This document shows positions 1 to 5,407 of a DNA stretch of 5,549 nucleotides, in pieces. The first letter of the stretch is position 1; every line of letters starts with the position of its first letter. Where the stretch lies: positions 1 to 5,549 of the forward strand of contig PATG01000070.1 of the NCBI GenBank assembly GCA_002713555.1. The letters run 5' to 3'. The notes below the pieces were generated by a model. That model did no database searches, was not told the origin of the DNA, and saw only the letters and a program-made list of their open reading frames with translations. The translations under genes were made by a program, and so were the position numbers. This DNA comes from Planctomycetaceae bacterium. GTDB taxonomy: Bacteria; Planctomycetota; Planctomycetia; Pirellulales; Lacipirellulaceae.

Positions 1-518
1 CCGCCAATCTGCTTTACGGCGAGCCCACTGGCTACCGAGCCACCATGGTAGGTATCCCATACGACAGCATGGATACTTGGCGAGGTAGTTTCTCAGCCGA
101 AGTATTGGCCCAGCAGTTTGAAAAAATGGCCACACAATGGCAAGCTGGCCTGAACCATTTTGAGCGAGTCGTCAAAGCAACCTCAGATGAGCAACACAGC
201 GTCGCACTGGCCGATTTCGGTCTGGCCCGCGCCGCACAATTGCATTTTGCCAGCACTGCCAATCAAATTCGCTTTGTACTGACTCGTGACCTCTTGCGAG
301 AAACAGATCTCGAAGCAAACAAAGAACAAGAACTCCGCAAACAACTCCATCAACTTCTTGATCACGAGATTCAGTTAGCCCGTGAGTATTTCACACTCGT
401 CCAGCAAGACTCTCGCATCGGATTCGAGGCTTCGAATCACTACTTCTACGTGCCACTGGATCTCATCGAGAAAGTAATCAACTGCGATTTCCTGAAGCGG
501 AAATCGTTAGAGTCTTGA
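1..518 (+). CDS. C-terminal part of an unassigned protein, truncated by the window start
   Basis: The reading frame is already open at base 3 and runs to a TGA at 516-518, giving 171 residues with no credible start; the Met at base 45 lies inside a continuous stretch (…YGEPTGYRATMVGIPYDS…), so the gene begins outside the window. The visible part is soluble, with no membrane segment, and mostly helical. Charged heptad-like helices (residues DLEANKEQELRKQLHQLL) are followed by the striking stretch DSRIGFEASNHYFYVPLDL near the C-terminus. The WRG and GFEASNHY motifs look like conserved ligand-site or packing motifs. I have an impression of similar C-termini in carbohydrate-active hypothetical proteins of Planctomycetes and related groups, but cannot name a family. 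It converges on the aldolase gene. That it is a real gene is secure; its function is unknown. Confidence 0.85.
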   Translation, partial: ANLLYGEPTGYRATMVGIPYDSMDTWRGSFSAEVLAQQFEKMATQWQAGLNHFERVVKATSDEQHSVALADFGLARAAQLHFASTANQIRFVLTRDLLRETDLEANKEQELRKQLHQLLDHEIQLAREYFTLVQQDSRIGFEASNHYFYVPLDLIEKVINCDFLKRKSLES

Positions 519-575
519 TTTTGATGCGTTACGCGTCGCTACATGCACCCTACAGATTTATAGAAGAGAACGATT

Positions 576-599
576 AGGATGGGTGCCAGCACCCATCCT
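576..599. terminator. Strong hairpin between convergent genes, probable bidirectional terminator
   Basis: AGGATGGGTGC (576-586) and GCACCCATCCT (589-599) are perfect inverted copies. In RNA this gives a 10-bp GC-rich stem with a CCAG tetraloop. It sits in the 131-base gap between the stop of the plus-strand gene (518) and the stop of the minus-strand aldolase (650), as expected for a shared terminator. No clear T-run follows on either side, so it is not a textbook intrinsic terminator. It could instead be a dispersed palindromic repeat that stabilises 3' ends. Confidence 0.55.
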
Positions 600-649
600 G
601 CGATTGAATAGTTGCTCCAGGTCGTTTATCCGAGTTCATTCCTAACTTA

Positions 650-1384
650 TCACACATCTATGGAATCTCTACTTTCTTGCACGATGTAAATCCTCAATCG
701 TTTTGCGGCTCCGGCGCGCAACATATCCAACTCCGTGGCGCACTCAAAAAACTGCACACCGTGATCGATCCAGTATTTGACCGAATCGTGGTCGCTAGCC
801 GGGATGCCCCGCGCTGCGCCATTCTGCTCGGCTGCGTCAAAGACCTTCTGGACAAGCTCGCGGAAATCTTTGTCTTTGTAATCCCCCGGATTGCCATAGT
901 CGAGACTTAGATCACTCGTTCCCACCAGGCAAATGTCCAACCCTGGCAGTGAAACAATCTGGTCGATATTTTCTAGCCCTGCCGCGTTTTGATATGGGCT
1001 ACGATAAATGTGTTCATCATTCATCTGATCGTACCACTGGCGTTTGTTGGTGTGCTTGACGTAGGCACTGTTGCCGTATCCTGTCGCGCTGGCTCGGGTG
1101 CCAAGGGGTGGGTATTTCATGAAACTTTTCAGTTGTTCCAGATCCTGGAGGCTTTCAGTAGGTGGCAACTGAATACCCAACACGCCGGCTTCCAGAAGCA
1201 GTGCTGTCTTAGCCCGGTTCAGCTGGCCCGTTTTGGCAACCACCGGAAAATCGTGATCGCGAGCACAAAGAATAAAATCGGACAAACGCTCCGGGCTGAA
1301 CAAGGCGTGTTCAATTTCAATAAAAATAAAATCAAAACCCGCATTGCGGTAGGTCTTGACTAACGAAGGTCGCAAGTACTCCAT
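650..1384 (-). CDS. HpcH/HpaI aldolase family protein, main open frame of a damaged gene
   Basis: This 244-codon frame (stop TGA at 652-650) encodes most of a class II, divalent-metal pyruvate aldolase of the HpcH/HpaI type. Such enzymes cleave 2-keto-3-deoxy sugar acids or 4-hydroxy-2-ketoacids to pyruvate plus an aldehyde in the cytoplasm. Family marks are IEIEH with the general-base His26, GTRASATGYG near residue 100, GLDICLVGTSDLS with the metal ligand Asp158, and GIPASDHD near the C-terminus. The usual Arg in the VRV motif is Lys51. Two defects are visible. The first TIM-barrel strand (VVFGATA) lies upstream of Met1 in this frame but behind an in-frame TAA at 1408-1406, and its leader is in another frame. 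Residues 125-132 (HIYRSPYQ) read out of frame, and the +1 frame there gives TFIVAHI followed by the expected metal-ligand region. The gene is last in the lactonase-oxidoreductase-aldolase set. As written, it is probably non-functional. Confidence 0.8.
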   Translation of the reverse strand: MEYLRPSLVKTYRNAGFDFIFIEIEHALFSPERLSDFILCARDHDFPVVAKTGQLNRAKTALLLEAGVLGIQLPPTESLQDLEQLKSFMKYPPLGTRASATGYGNSAYVKHTNKRQWYDQMNDEHIYRSPYQNAAGLENIDQIVSLPGLDICLVGTSDLSLDYGNPGDYKDKDFRELVQKVFDAAEQNGAARGIPASDHDSVKYWIDHGVQFFECATELDMLRAGAAKRLRIYIVQESRDSIDV

Positions 1385-1470
1385 TGCGGTCGCACCAAAA
1401 ACGACTTAGCCAGCCTGAAGGCGCTCTGCAAAAGTTTTATCTCTTTTTCTCCTAAGAATGCACGAATCAT
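1360..1470 (-). pseudogene. Frameshifted N-terminus of the HpcH/HpaI aldolase gene
   Basis: A 36-codon frame from ATG 1470-1468 to TAG 1362-1360 contains IKLLQSAFRLAK, which resembles the usual N-terminal helix of HpcH/HpaI aldolases. The continuation VVFGATA-MEYL is in the neighbouring frame. Adding one base beside the two T's at 1406-1407 (minus strand GCT AAx GTC GTT) joins the two pieces into one normal N-terminus. The combined gene would have about 263 residues from codon 1440, close to the family's usual length. The fragment stays open further upstream (ATG 1518 is in frame), so its true start is not fixed by the open frame alone. That it belongs to the aldolase is inferred from residue similarity and position. 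Confidence 0.7.
1449..1453 (-). promoter_or_regulatory. SD site of the aldolase, placed for an ATA codon
   Basis: AGGAG (minus strand 1453-1449) is followed by an 8-base spacer and then ATA AAA CTT TTG (from 1440). This spacing is ideal for a start at the ATA codon, where homologues would be expected to begin M-K-L-L. The upstream ATG at 1470 lacks a comparable SD site. The simplest reading is that the ancestral ATG has become ATA. Confidence 0.5.
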
Positions 1471-1528
1471 GAATTTGTAGAGGGAATCGCTAGCACACCT
1501 CGACCTGATTGTGATCATGGCAAGATTC

Positions 1529-2575
1529 TTAAGTGTGTTCCAATTCTGGATAAAGGGGCAGAGTCAGGATTGCTCCACCCTGTTCCGCGGAGCGGTGGGC
1601 AGCCTCAATCACTTCCACGCACCTGAGGCCTTCGCGCCAGCTCAGGCAGGGCTCGTAATCCTTGTCAGCCACCCAGCGAACAAAGTCGCCAAACTCCAGG
1701 CTAAAAGCGTGGTCGAAACCAAGGTCATCAAACGGCTCAAAATGCCTTTCCTCCTCGTCCTGATGCTGCCAATAAAGATCCAGCTGCTCAAGATGGGGAA
1801 CAAATTGTGCCCCCCCCTTTTGATAAACTACCTGGGGGCCTCCAGACTCGCGAAACTTGAGCGGCGGATAGGCAAACGATACGGTCAGCGATGCCACGGC
1901 TTCCGAGATAAACTCCAATGTCACATGTAGGGTATCCGGAAAATCATAACGTGGGTCAACCTGCGGGGCGGCGAGGGCACGGACTGTTGCCACATCGCCA
2001 CACATGGCCCGCATCCAGTCCACAACATGCACGCCAGATACCATCAGGGTCCCACCTGATTGCTCCTGGTAGCGCCACCAACTTTCGGCAAAAGGATAGG
2101 GGCGCGAGTCGAAATAGCCACAGGAAGTAATGGCCACAACTTCGCCCAGTTCTTCGCGCAACTCGATCATACGCGCCCATGGCGGACGTAGGCGGCGCTT
2201 GTGTCCTACCATCAAGCGTACCTGGGCCGCTTCGCAGGCTTGAATCATTTCCCAGCAATCGGGCACACTTGTGGCCATGGCTTTTTCACAAAACACATGT
2301 TTGCCGCGTTGGGCTGCCGCAACGGTGATCGCTTTGTGTGTGAAATTTGGACTGCAAAGGACCACGGCATCTAAGTCAATCGAGTCCAGCAGTTGCTCAT
2401 GATTGTCAAACCCGGGCAATTGGAGCCCCGTTTGTTTTGCGAAGTTGGCCCGACCGGCCGGATTGGGATCACAAACGGCAACAAGATCAGCGACTTCTGT
2501 AATAAAGGGGGCAAAATTCGGCCCAAAACTTCCGGTGCCAATCAAACCCACACGTAAGTTATTCATGGTTGCCAT
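1529..2575 (-). CDS. Gfo/Idh/MocA family NAD(P)-dependent oxidoreductase
   Basis: This 348-residue protein has the normal family length and is predicted cytoplasmic. It should oxidise or reduce a sugar, inositol or sugar-acid hydroxyl. The N-terminal Rossmann fold shows GTGSFG (13-18) for dinucleotide binding and Asp36 at the end of strand 2, which usually favours NAD. LCSPNFTH (73-80) is followed by the family's CEK motif (Glu97-Lys98), here CEKA rather than the common EKP. The C-terminal alpha/beta domain has GGTLMVSGVHVVDWMR (174-189), keeping catalytic His183 and Asp186; the usual Asp before the Gly-x-His is replaced around Val179. Start ATG 2575 has an AAGG five bases upstream; Met4 (2566) is an alternative. 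It lies 75 bases after the lactonase gene and 58 bases or more before the aldolase, consistent with one operon. The substrate cannot be read from sequence. Confidence 0.92.
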   Translation of the reverse strand: MATMNNLRVGLIGTGSFGPNFAPFITEVADLVAVCDPNPAGRANFAKQTGLQLPGFDNHEQLLDSIDLDAVVLCSPNFTHKAITVAAAQRGKHVFCEKAMATSVPDCWEMIQACEAAQVRLMVGHKRRLRPPWARMIELREELGEVVAITSCGYFDSRPYPFAESWWRYQEQSGGTLMVSGVHVVDWMRAMCGDVATVRALAAPQVDPRYDFPDTLHVTLEFISEAVASLTVSFAYPPLKFRESGGPQVVYQKGGAQFVPHLEQLDLYWQHQDEEERHFEPFDDLGFDHAFSLEFGDFVRWVADKDYEPCLSWREGLRCVEVIEAAHRSAEQGGAILTLPLYPELEHT

Positions 2576-2650
2576 TTACGCCTTTTTTCTGTCGTGAAAT
2601 CGAGTGCAGCTTTTCGCCATGAACTACCAGGCGGGTTCCTATTCCCTGAT

Positions 2651-3520
2651 CTAAAACTGGGGATGATTCAGAGAGAGGCCTTTGACACCCACATTGTCAA
2701 AGCGGTGAACTACTAAATTGTCGAGTGAAGCTGCTAGTAAAATATCACGGTCCGGACCCGCAAACGCAACATCGGTAGGTCCGCGCAGGTAGTGACCACG
2801 CCAATCATCTGCAAACGTCTCCAATCGTTTGGTTATTAAATCAAAGCAATAAATCCGATCTGGACGATGGCAGGCGATCCACAACCGGCCCGCTTCGTCG
2901 AAGGCGATACCATCCGGAATATGGCGAGGCAGATGAAGTACCCGTTCAAAATGTCCCGCTGAACCATCGCTGCAAATGGCGATTCGTGCGATCGCATTCC
3001 CAAAAGTCTCCACAAAGTAGAGGTACTTTTCTTCAGCGTCGAGAGCAATGGCATTGGGCGTGTCGACTTCCTTGGGATACCAAAGTTGTGCTGCCCCCCC
3101 ACCTGGAGGAATTTTATAAATGCGACCATTGGGCGTGCCCGACCAGTCACCACTTTCAGATAAGTACATGTGTCCATGACGGTCAAAAGCTGGGTAGTTG
3201 GCACATTGAAGATTTTTGGCAGGCGGACAGGTAGCATAGACGTGAACTTCGCCTGCGGGAGTTATTCTCAGTACATTGCCTGCGTTAGTATGCGCGACGT
3301 ACAGGTTGCCGACCGCATCAACCACGCTACCCAGGCAACGAAATTCGGTAGTGGCAAACTGCTCGTAAGTGTTGTCCTCCAGGTTGAGTCGATAGACCTG
3401 GCATCCGGTGCCCGTTGTATAGGCTGTACCATCCGGTCCAACTCCGATCGACTCCGGATGGTCAAGACCGCGGATGGGGACAATACTCTCTAGCTCGTAC
3501 TGTTGAATGTGCCGGGGCAC
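2651..3520 (-). CDS. SMP-30/gluconolactonase/LRE-like family lactonase
   Basis: This 289-residue six-bladed beta-propeller matches the family's usual length. Members hydrolyse sugar or other lactones with a divalent metal. The three metal ligands are all recognisable: Glu23 in HPESIGV, Asn156 in TPNAIALD and Asp203 in IPDGIAFD. Asn108 in NYPAFDRHGHMYLSE fits the conserved substrate-site Asn. Blade repeats of the type D-x-x-G-x-L-Y-V recur (68-76, 113-120, 208-214). No signal peptide is seen, so it is probably cytoplasmic. The start is GTG at 3520: it has AAGGAG eight bases upstream, whereas the ATG at 3537 is in another frame and closes after three codons. It is the first gene of the minus-strand set with the oxidoreductase and aldolase, which suggests opening of a sugar lactone made by the oxidoreductase. 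Confidence 0.92.
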   Translation of the reverse strand: MPRHIQQYELESIVPIRGLDHPESIGVGPDGTAYTTGTGCQVYRLNLEDNTYEQFATTEFRCLGSVVDAVGNLYVAHTNAGNVLRITPAGEVHVYATCPPAKNLQCANYPAFDRHGHMYLSESGDWSGTPNGRIYKIPPGGGAAQLWYPKEVDTPNAIALDAEEKYLYFVETFGNAIARIAICSDGSAGHFERVLHLPRHIPDGIAFDEAGRLWIACHRPDRIYCFDLITKRLETFADDWRGHYLRGPTDVAFAGPDRDILLAASLDNLVVHRFDNVGVKGLSLNHPQF

Positions 3521-3942
3521 TTTGATTACTCCTTCATGGCGATTCTCAATACACGGATCAAAACAATATTAGTTCTCGTTCTGCTTGAGAGAGTAAAGCC
3601 GTGCAATAAATCCTGTAGGGAATGCCCTCTGTGGGGTTCCGAGCGCAACTTAACAAGTTCGCGCACATTCTCAACAGGTAATCGACAGGCTCTTCAATCA
3701 AACACGCGACCTGCAGACGGGCATTCTAAGAAGTAGGGACCAGAAATCCAAGTATCGTAAAAGAATGGAATAGCTCACGAATTTACATCACAACAATCAC
3801 CTAAAATACGCCTCAGGACAAACCCACAAGGTCGAGGAGCCGGGCTTGTTTTTGAGATCCTGGTTCGTGTTGCTGAGTTGTTTCAGGCAGAAATTTCCAA
3901 TATGCTTAGCCAGTGTTCGCCCCATCATGAGAAAAATGAAAT
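3521..3942. other. Intergenic region between divergent genes, mostly without recognisable content
   Basis: From 3535 to about 3760 I see no gene, repeat or RNA structure that I can support. The open frames there (for example 3503-3736 on the plus strand) have no family-like motif and no SD site. A TAATAT hexamer on the minus strand (3571-3566) could be a -10 box for the lactonase operon, but no good -35 lies 16-18 bases upstream of it. The right part, from about 3761, may be a gene remnant (listed separately). Together with 3943-4140 this reads like the site of a deleted or decayed operon. Confidence 0.5.
3529..3534 (-). promoter_or_regulatory. SD site fixing the GTG start of the lactonase
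   Basis: AAGGAG (minus strand 3534-3529), then an 8-base spacer TAATCAAA, then GTG at 3520. It lies inside ATG AAG GAG TAA, a three-codon open frame from 3537 that is unlikely to be a gene. Confidence 0.7.
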
Positions 3943-3946
3943 ATGA
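3761..3946 (+). pseudogene. Possible 3' end of a lost gene, ending in an ATGA overlap with the SucC-like fragment
   Basis: A frame open from just after TAA 3758-3760 to TGA 3944-3946 ends with GRGAGLVFEILVRVAELF and then a charged tail. The part from about 3830 has coding-like codon pattern (GTT CGT GTT GCT GAG) and an amphipathic-helix look. Its stop overlaps the ATG of the SucC-like fragment as ATGA, a common arrangement of translationally coupled operon genes. There is no start codon with an SD site, and I recognise no family. The open frame could be chance; coding origin is inferred mainly from the overlap and codon pattern. Confidence 0.3.
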
Positions 3947-4140
3947 GATTACTGGAGTATCAAAACAAGCAACTACTGGCGGGATTTGCGTTGCCACTCA
4001 AACCACCCCTGGTTGTTGATTCTGTAAACTCCGCAGTCCAGGCCCTGCAAAAAATTCAGCAGTGTGCCGTTCTTAAGGCCCAAGTCCCCTTTGGAGGTCG
4101 AGGCAAAGCGAAGTGTACCCCACCCTTCGAAACCTGCTGA
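3943..4140 (+). pseudogene. N-terminal remnant of a succinyl-CoA ligase beta-subunit-like (SucC/ATP-grasp) gene
   Basis: The 65-codon frame begins MRLLEYQNKQLLAGF, then LPLKPPLVVDSVNSAVQ, then AVLKAQVPFGGRGKA. This follows the N-terminus of SucC-type ATP-grasp CoA ligases closely: the EYQ-x-K-x-L opening, an LP segment, V-DS-x-x-AV, and K-A/C-Q-V-x-x-GGRGKA at the nucleotide-binding lobe. Family members are about 380-400 residues and continue GRGKAGG; here the match stops after GRGKA (about codon 57) and eight unrelated codons lead to TGA at 4138-4140. I could not find the continuation in the other frames before the next gene, so this looks like a deletion or rearrangement breakpoint rather than a simple frameshift. 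The ATP-grasp and CoA-ligase domains are gone, so no activity is expected. A member acting on malate or another dicarboxylate is equally possible. Confidence 0.75.
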
Positions 4141-4152
4141 CCACGATTCCAT

Positions 4153-4162
4153 TTGATATCAA
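4153..4162. promoter_or_regulatory. Perfect palindrome TTGATATCAA over the -35 box, possible operator
   Basis: TTGATATCAA is a perfect two-fold symmetric decamer that covers the proposed -35 element. A repressor bound here would block RNA polymerase. No regulator gene is present in the window. A 10-base palindrome can occur by chance, so the role is inference. Confidence 0.3.
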
Positions 4163-4181
4163 CATTTCCGCAATTTATTAA
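4153..4181 (+). promoter_or_regulatory. Candidate sigma-70-type promoter for the M24/creatinase-like gene
   Basis: TTGATA (4153-4158), a 17-base spacer and TATTAA (4176-4181) match the -35/-10 layout with five and four of six consensus bases. Transcription would begin near 4188, just upstream of the SD site at 4194 and the ATG at 4206. That gives a leader of about 18 bases and rules out the TTG at 4188 as a start. The -35 box forms half of the perfect 10-base palindrome TTGATATCAA (4153-4162). Confidence 0.5.
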
Positions 4182-4193
4182 AAACTATTGACC

Positions 4194-4198
4194 AGGAG
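4194..4198 (+). promoter_or_regulatory. SD site that selects the ATG at 4206
   Basis: AGGAG followed by a 7-base spacer (TTCAAGA) and ATG. It lies inside the longer frame that could open with TTG at 4188, and so argues for the shorter, 392-residue product. Confidence 0.75.
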
Positions 4199-4205
4199 TT
4201 CAAGA

Positions 4206-5384
4206 ATGTCCGATCGTATTTCAATTCCTGATTCCCAGTATCTTGAGCGCATCGAAAAAGCCTCCCAGTTGATTGCTACAGCTGACCTGGATGTCATGGT
4301 TGCCAATTCCAATGAGGCCGATTACGCCAACGTACGTTATTTCACCGCCTACTGGCCCTTGTTCGAAATGGGAGGTGTCGCCATAGCCCCCTCAGGACAG
4401 GCAGCCTTGCTGATTGGCCCAGAATCAGAAGAATTTGCCCGTGGTCGTTCCCAGCTGAAAAATATCCATTTGATGACTGAGTATCGCGAAACGGCCGACC
4501 CCGCCTACCCTGGAGTTGCGGTCAGCAAATACGGTGATGTATTTGAATCGATTGGCGTGTCTAACCCAAAGCGCATTGGACTGGCCGGTTATTTGTGTAC
4601 GAATATGGCAATGATTGAAGGCTTACGTGAAGCATTTCCCGAAGCCACGATTGTCAATGCCGATGATCTCGTAGTCACTCGGCTGCGCAGCATCAAATCT
4701 CCCGAAGAGATTGCCTGTCTGCGCGAAGGATTGCGATTGGGAGAATTGGCAATGCATGCCATGATCGAAGCAGTCCGACCAGGCATGACCGAATTGGAAC
4801 TGACTGGCGTAGCCCTTGATACCTTGTACCGTCACGGCGCAGAATGTGAAGCGCACACGGTTTATGCCTTTGGTGGCAAAAAAACTACCAACGCTATTTC
4901 ACGTGGTACACATCGGAAATTTAAAAAAGGCGATATTGTCCAAATCAATGTTGGCGGAAAAATCGATGGCTACTCCCCCTCGGTAGGCAGGCCCGTTTGC
5001 CTTGGAAAAATGACCGACGCGCAAAAGCGATTGATCGAATTTGGAAAAGACATGCACTATCGAACCTACGAGTGCATGCAAGCGGGCGTCGTTTCGGGCC
5101 AGATCGCTCAACAATACGAAGACGAGGTAAAAAAGGCCGGCTTTGCCGACAACTATCTCTACGGTCCTTGCCATGGTTTGGGATTGATTGAAGTCGAAAA
5201 ACCCTGGCTGGAAACCGTCAGTACTTATAGTCTGGAACCCAATATGACGTTTCAGGCAGACACTTTTTTTGCAGACGATGATTTTGGTTTGCGCTGGGAG
5301 AATGGTTTGCTCGTTACGGAAGAGGGGCCTGCCGAAATGTTGAATAGCGGATCCCGAATGGAGATTATCGAAGTGGATTGTTAG
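4206..5384 (+). CDS. M24 family protein, creatinase/prolidase-like with degenerate metal site
   Basis: This 392-residue protein has the two-domain layout of creatinase and aminopeptidase P/prolidase. An N-terminal creatinase-N domain spans about residues 12-150 and a pita-bread M24 domain about 165-385, joined at RLRSIKSPEEIACLREG. The expected five metal ligands (Asp, Asp, His, Glu, Glu) read as Asn248 in INVGGKIDGY, Ser259, His323 in GPCHGLGL, Asp352 in TFQADTFF and Glu365 in RWENGLLVTEEG. The loss of both Asp ligands makes a normal dinuclear metallopeptidase unlikely. Creatinase itself is an M24 member that works without metal, so a C-N hydrolase on a small guanidino or amide compound is plausible. 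Counting from Gly242-Asp243, the position where creatinase should carry its catalytic His appears to be Ile231, so creatine is not a safe substrate. No signal peptide is seen. It is followed 76 bases later by a creatininase-family gene on the same strand. Confidence 0.9.
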   Translation: MSDRISIPDSQYLERIEKASQLIATADLDVMVANSNEADYANVRYFTAYWPLFEMGGVAIAPSGQAALLIGPESEEFARGRSQLKNIHLMTEYRETADPAYPGVAVSKYGDVFESIGVSNPKRIGLAGYLCTNMAMIEGLREAFPEATIVNADDLVVTRLRSIKSPEEIACLREGLRLGELAMHAMIEAVRPGMTELELTGVALDTLYRHGAECEAHTVYAFGGKKTTNAISRGTHRKFKKGDIVQINVGGKIDGYSPSVGRPVCLGKMTDAQKRLIEFGKDMHYRTYECMQAGVVSGQIAQQYEDEVKKAGFADNYLYGPCHGLGLIEVEKPWLETVSTYSLEPNMTFQADTFFADDDFGLRWENGLLVTEEGPAEMLNSGSRMEIIEVDC

Positions 5385-5407
5385 GTGTTTATGCTACGGT
5401 CCCCTAA

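Noticed and set aside
989..1363. Plus-strand 124-codon open frame opposite the aldolase
   Set aside because: It is the antisense shadow of the aldolase gene and has no motif or SD site.
1394..1410. Programmed -1 frameshifting to express the full aldolase
   Set aside because: There is no slippery X-XXY-YYZ heptamer at the junction and no obvious downstream pseudoknot. The second indel pair in the same gene points to damage rather than recoding.
1511..1930. Plus-strand 139-codon open frame opposite the oxidoreductase
   Set aside because: It lies opposite a strongly supported Gfo/Idh gene and has no protein-family features.
3503..3736. Plus-strand 77-codon open frame with CNKSCRECP
   Set aside because: The cysteines do not form a recognisable metal-binding motif, the frame overlaps the lactonase start and its SD site, and there is no ribosome site of its own.
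3797..3997. Minus-strand 66-codon open frame opposite the SucC-like remnant
   Set aside because: It lacks an SD site and family motifs, and it lies opposite the remnant's convincing plus-strand similarity.
4083..4187. Continuation of the SucC-like gene in another frame
   Set aside because: The alternative frames (for example one reading VYPTLRNLLTTIPFD) show no GG-V/I continuation or other SucC-like motif, so the break is more than a single frameshift.
4188..4205. TTG at 4188 as start of the M24 gene
   Set aside because: The SD site AGGAG lies downstream of it and is spaced for ATG 4206, and the predicted transcript begins at about 4188.
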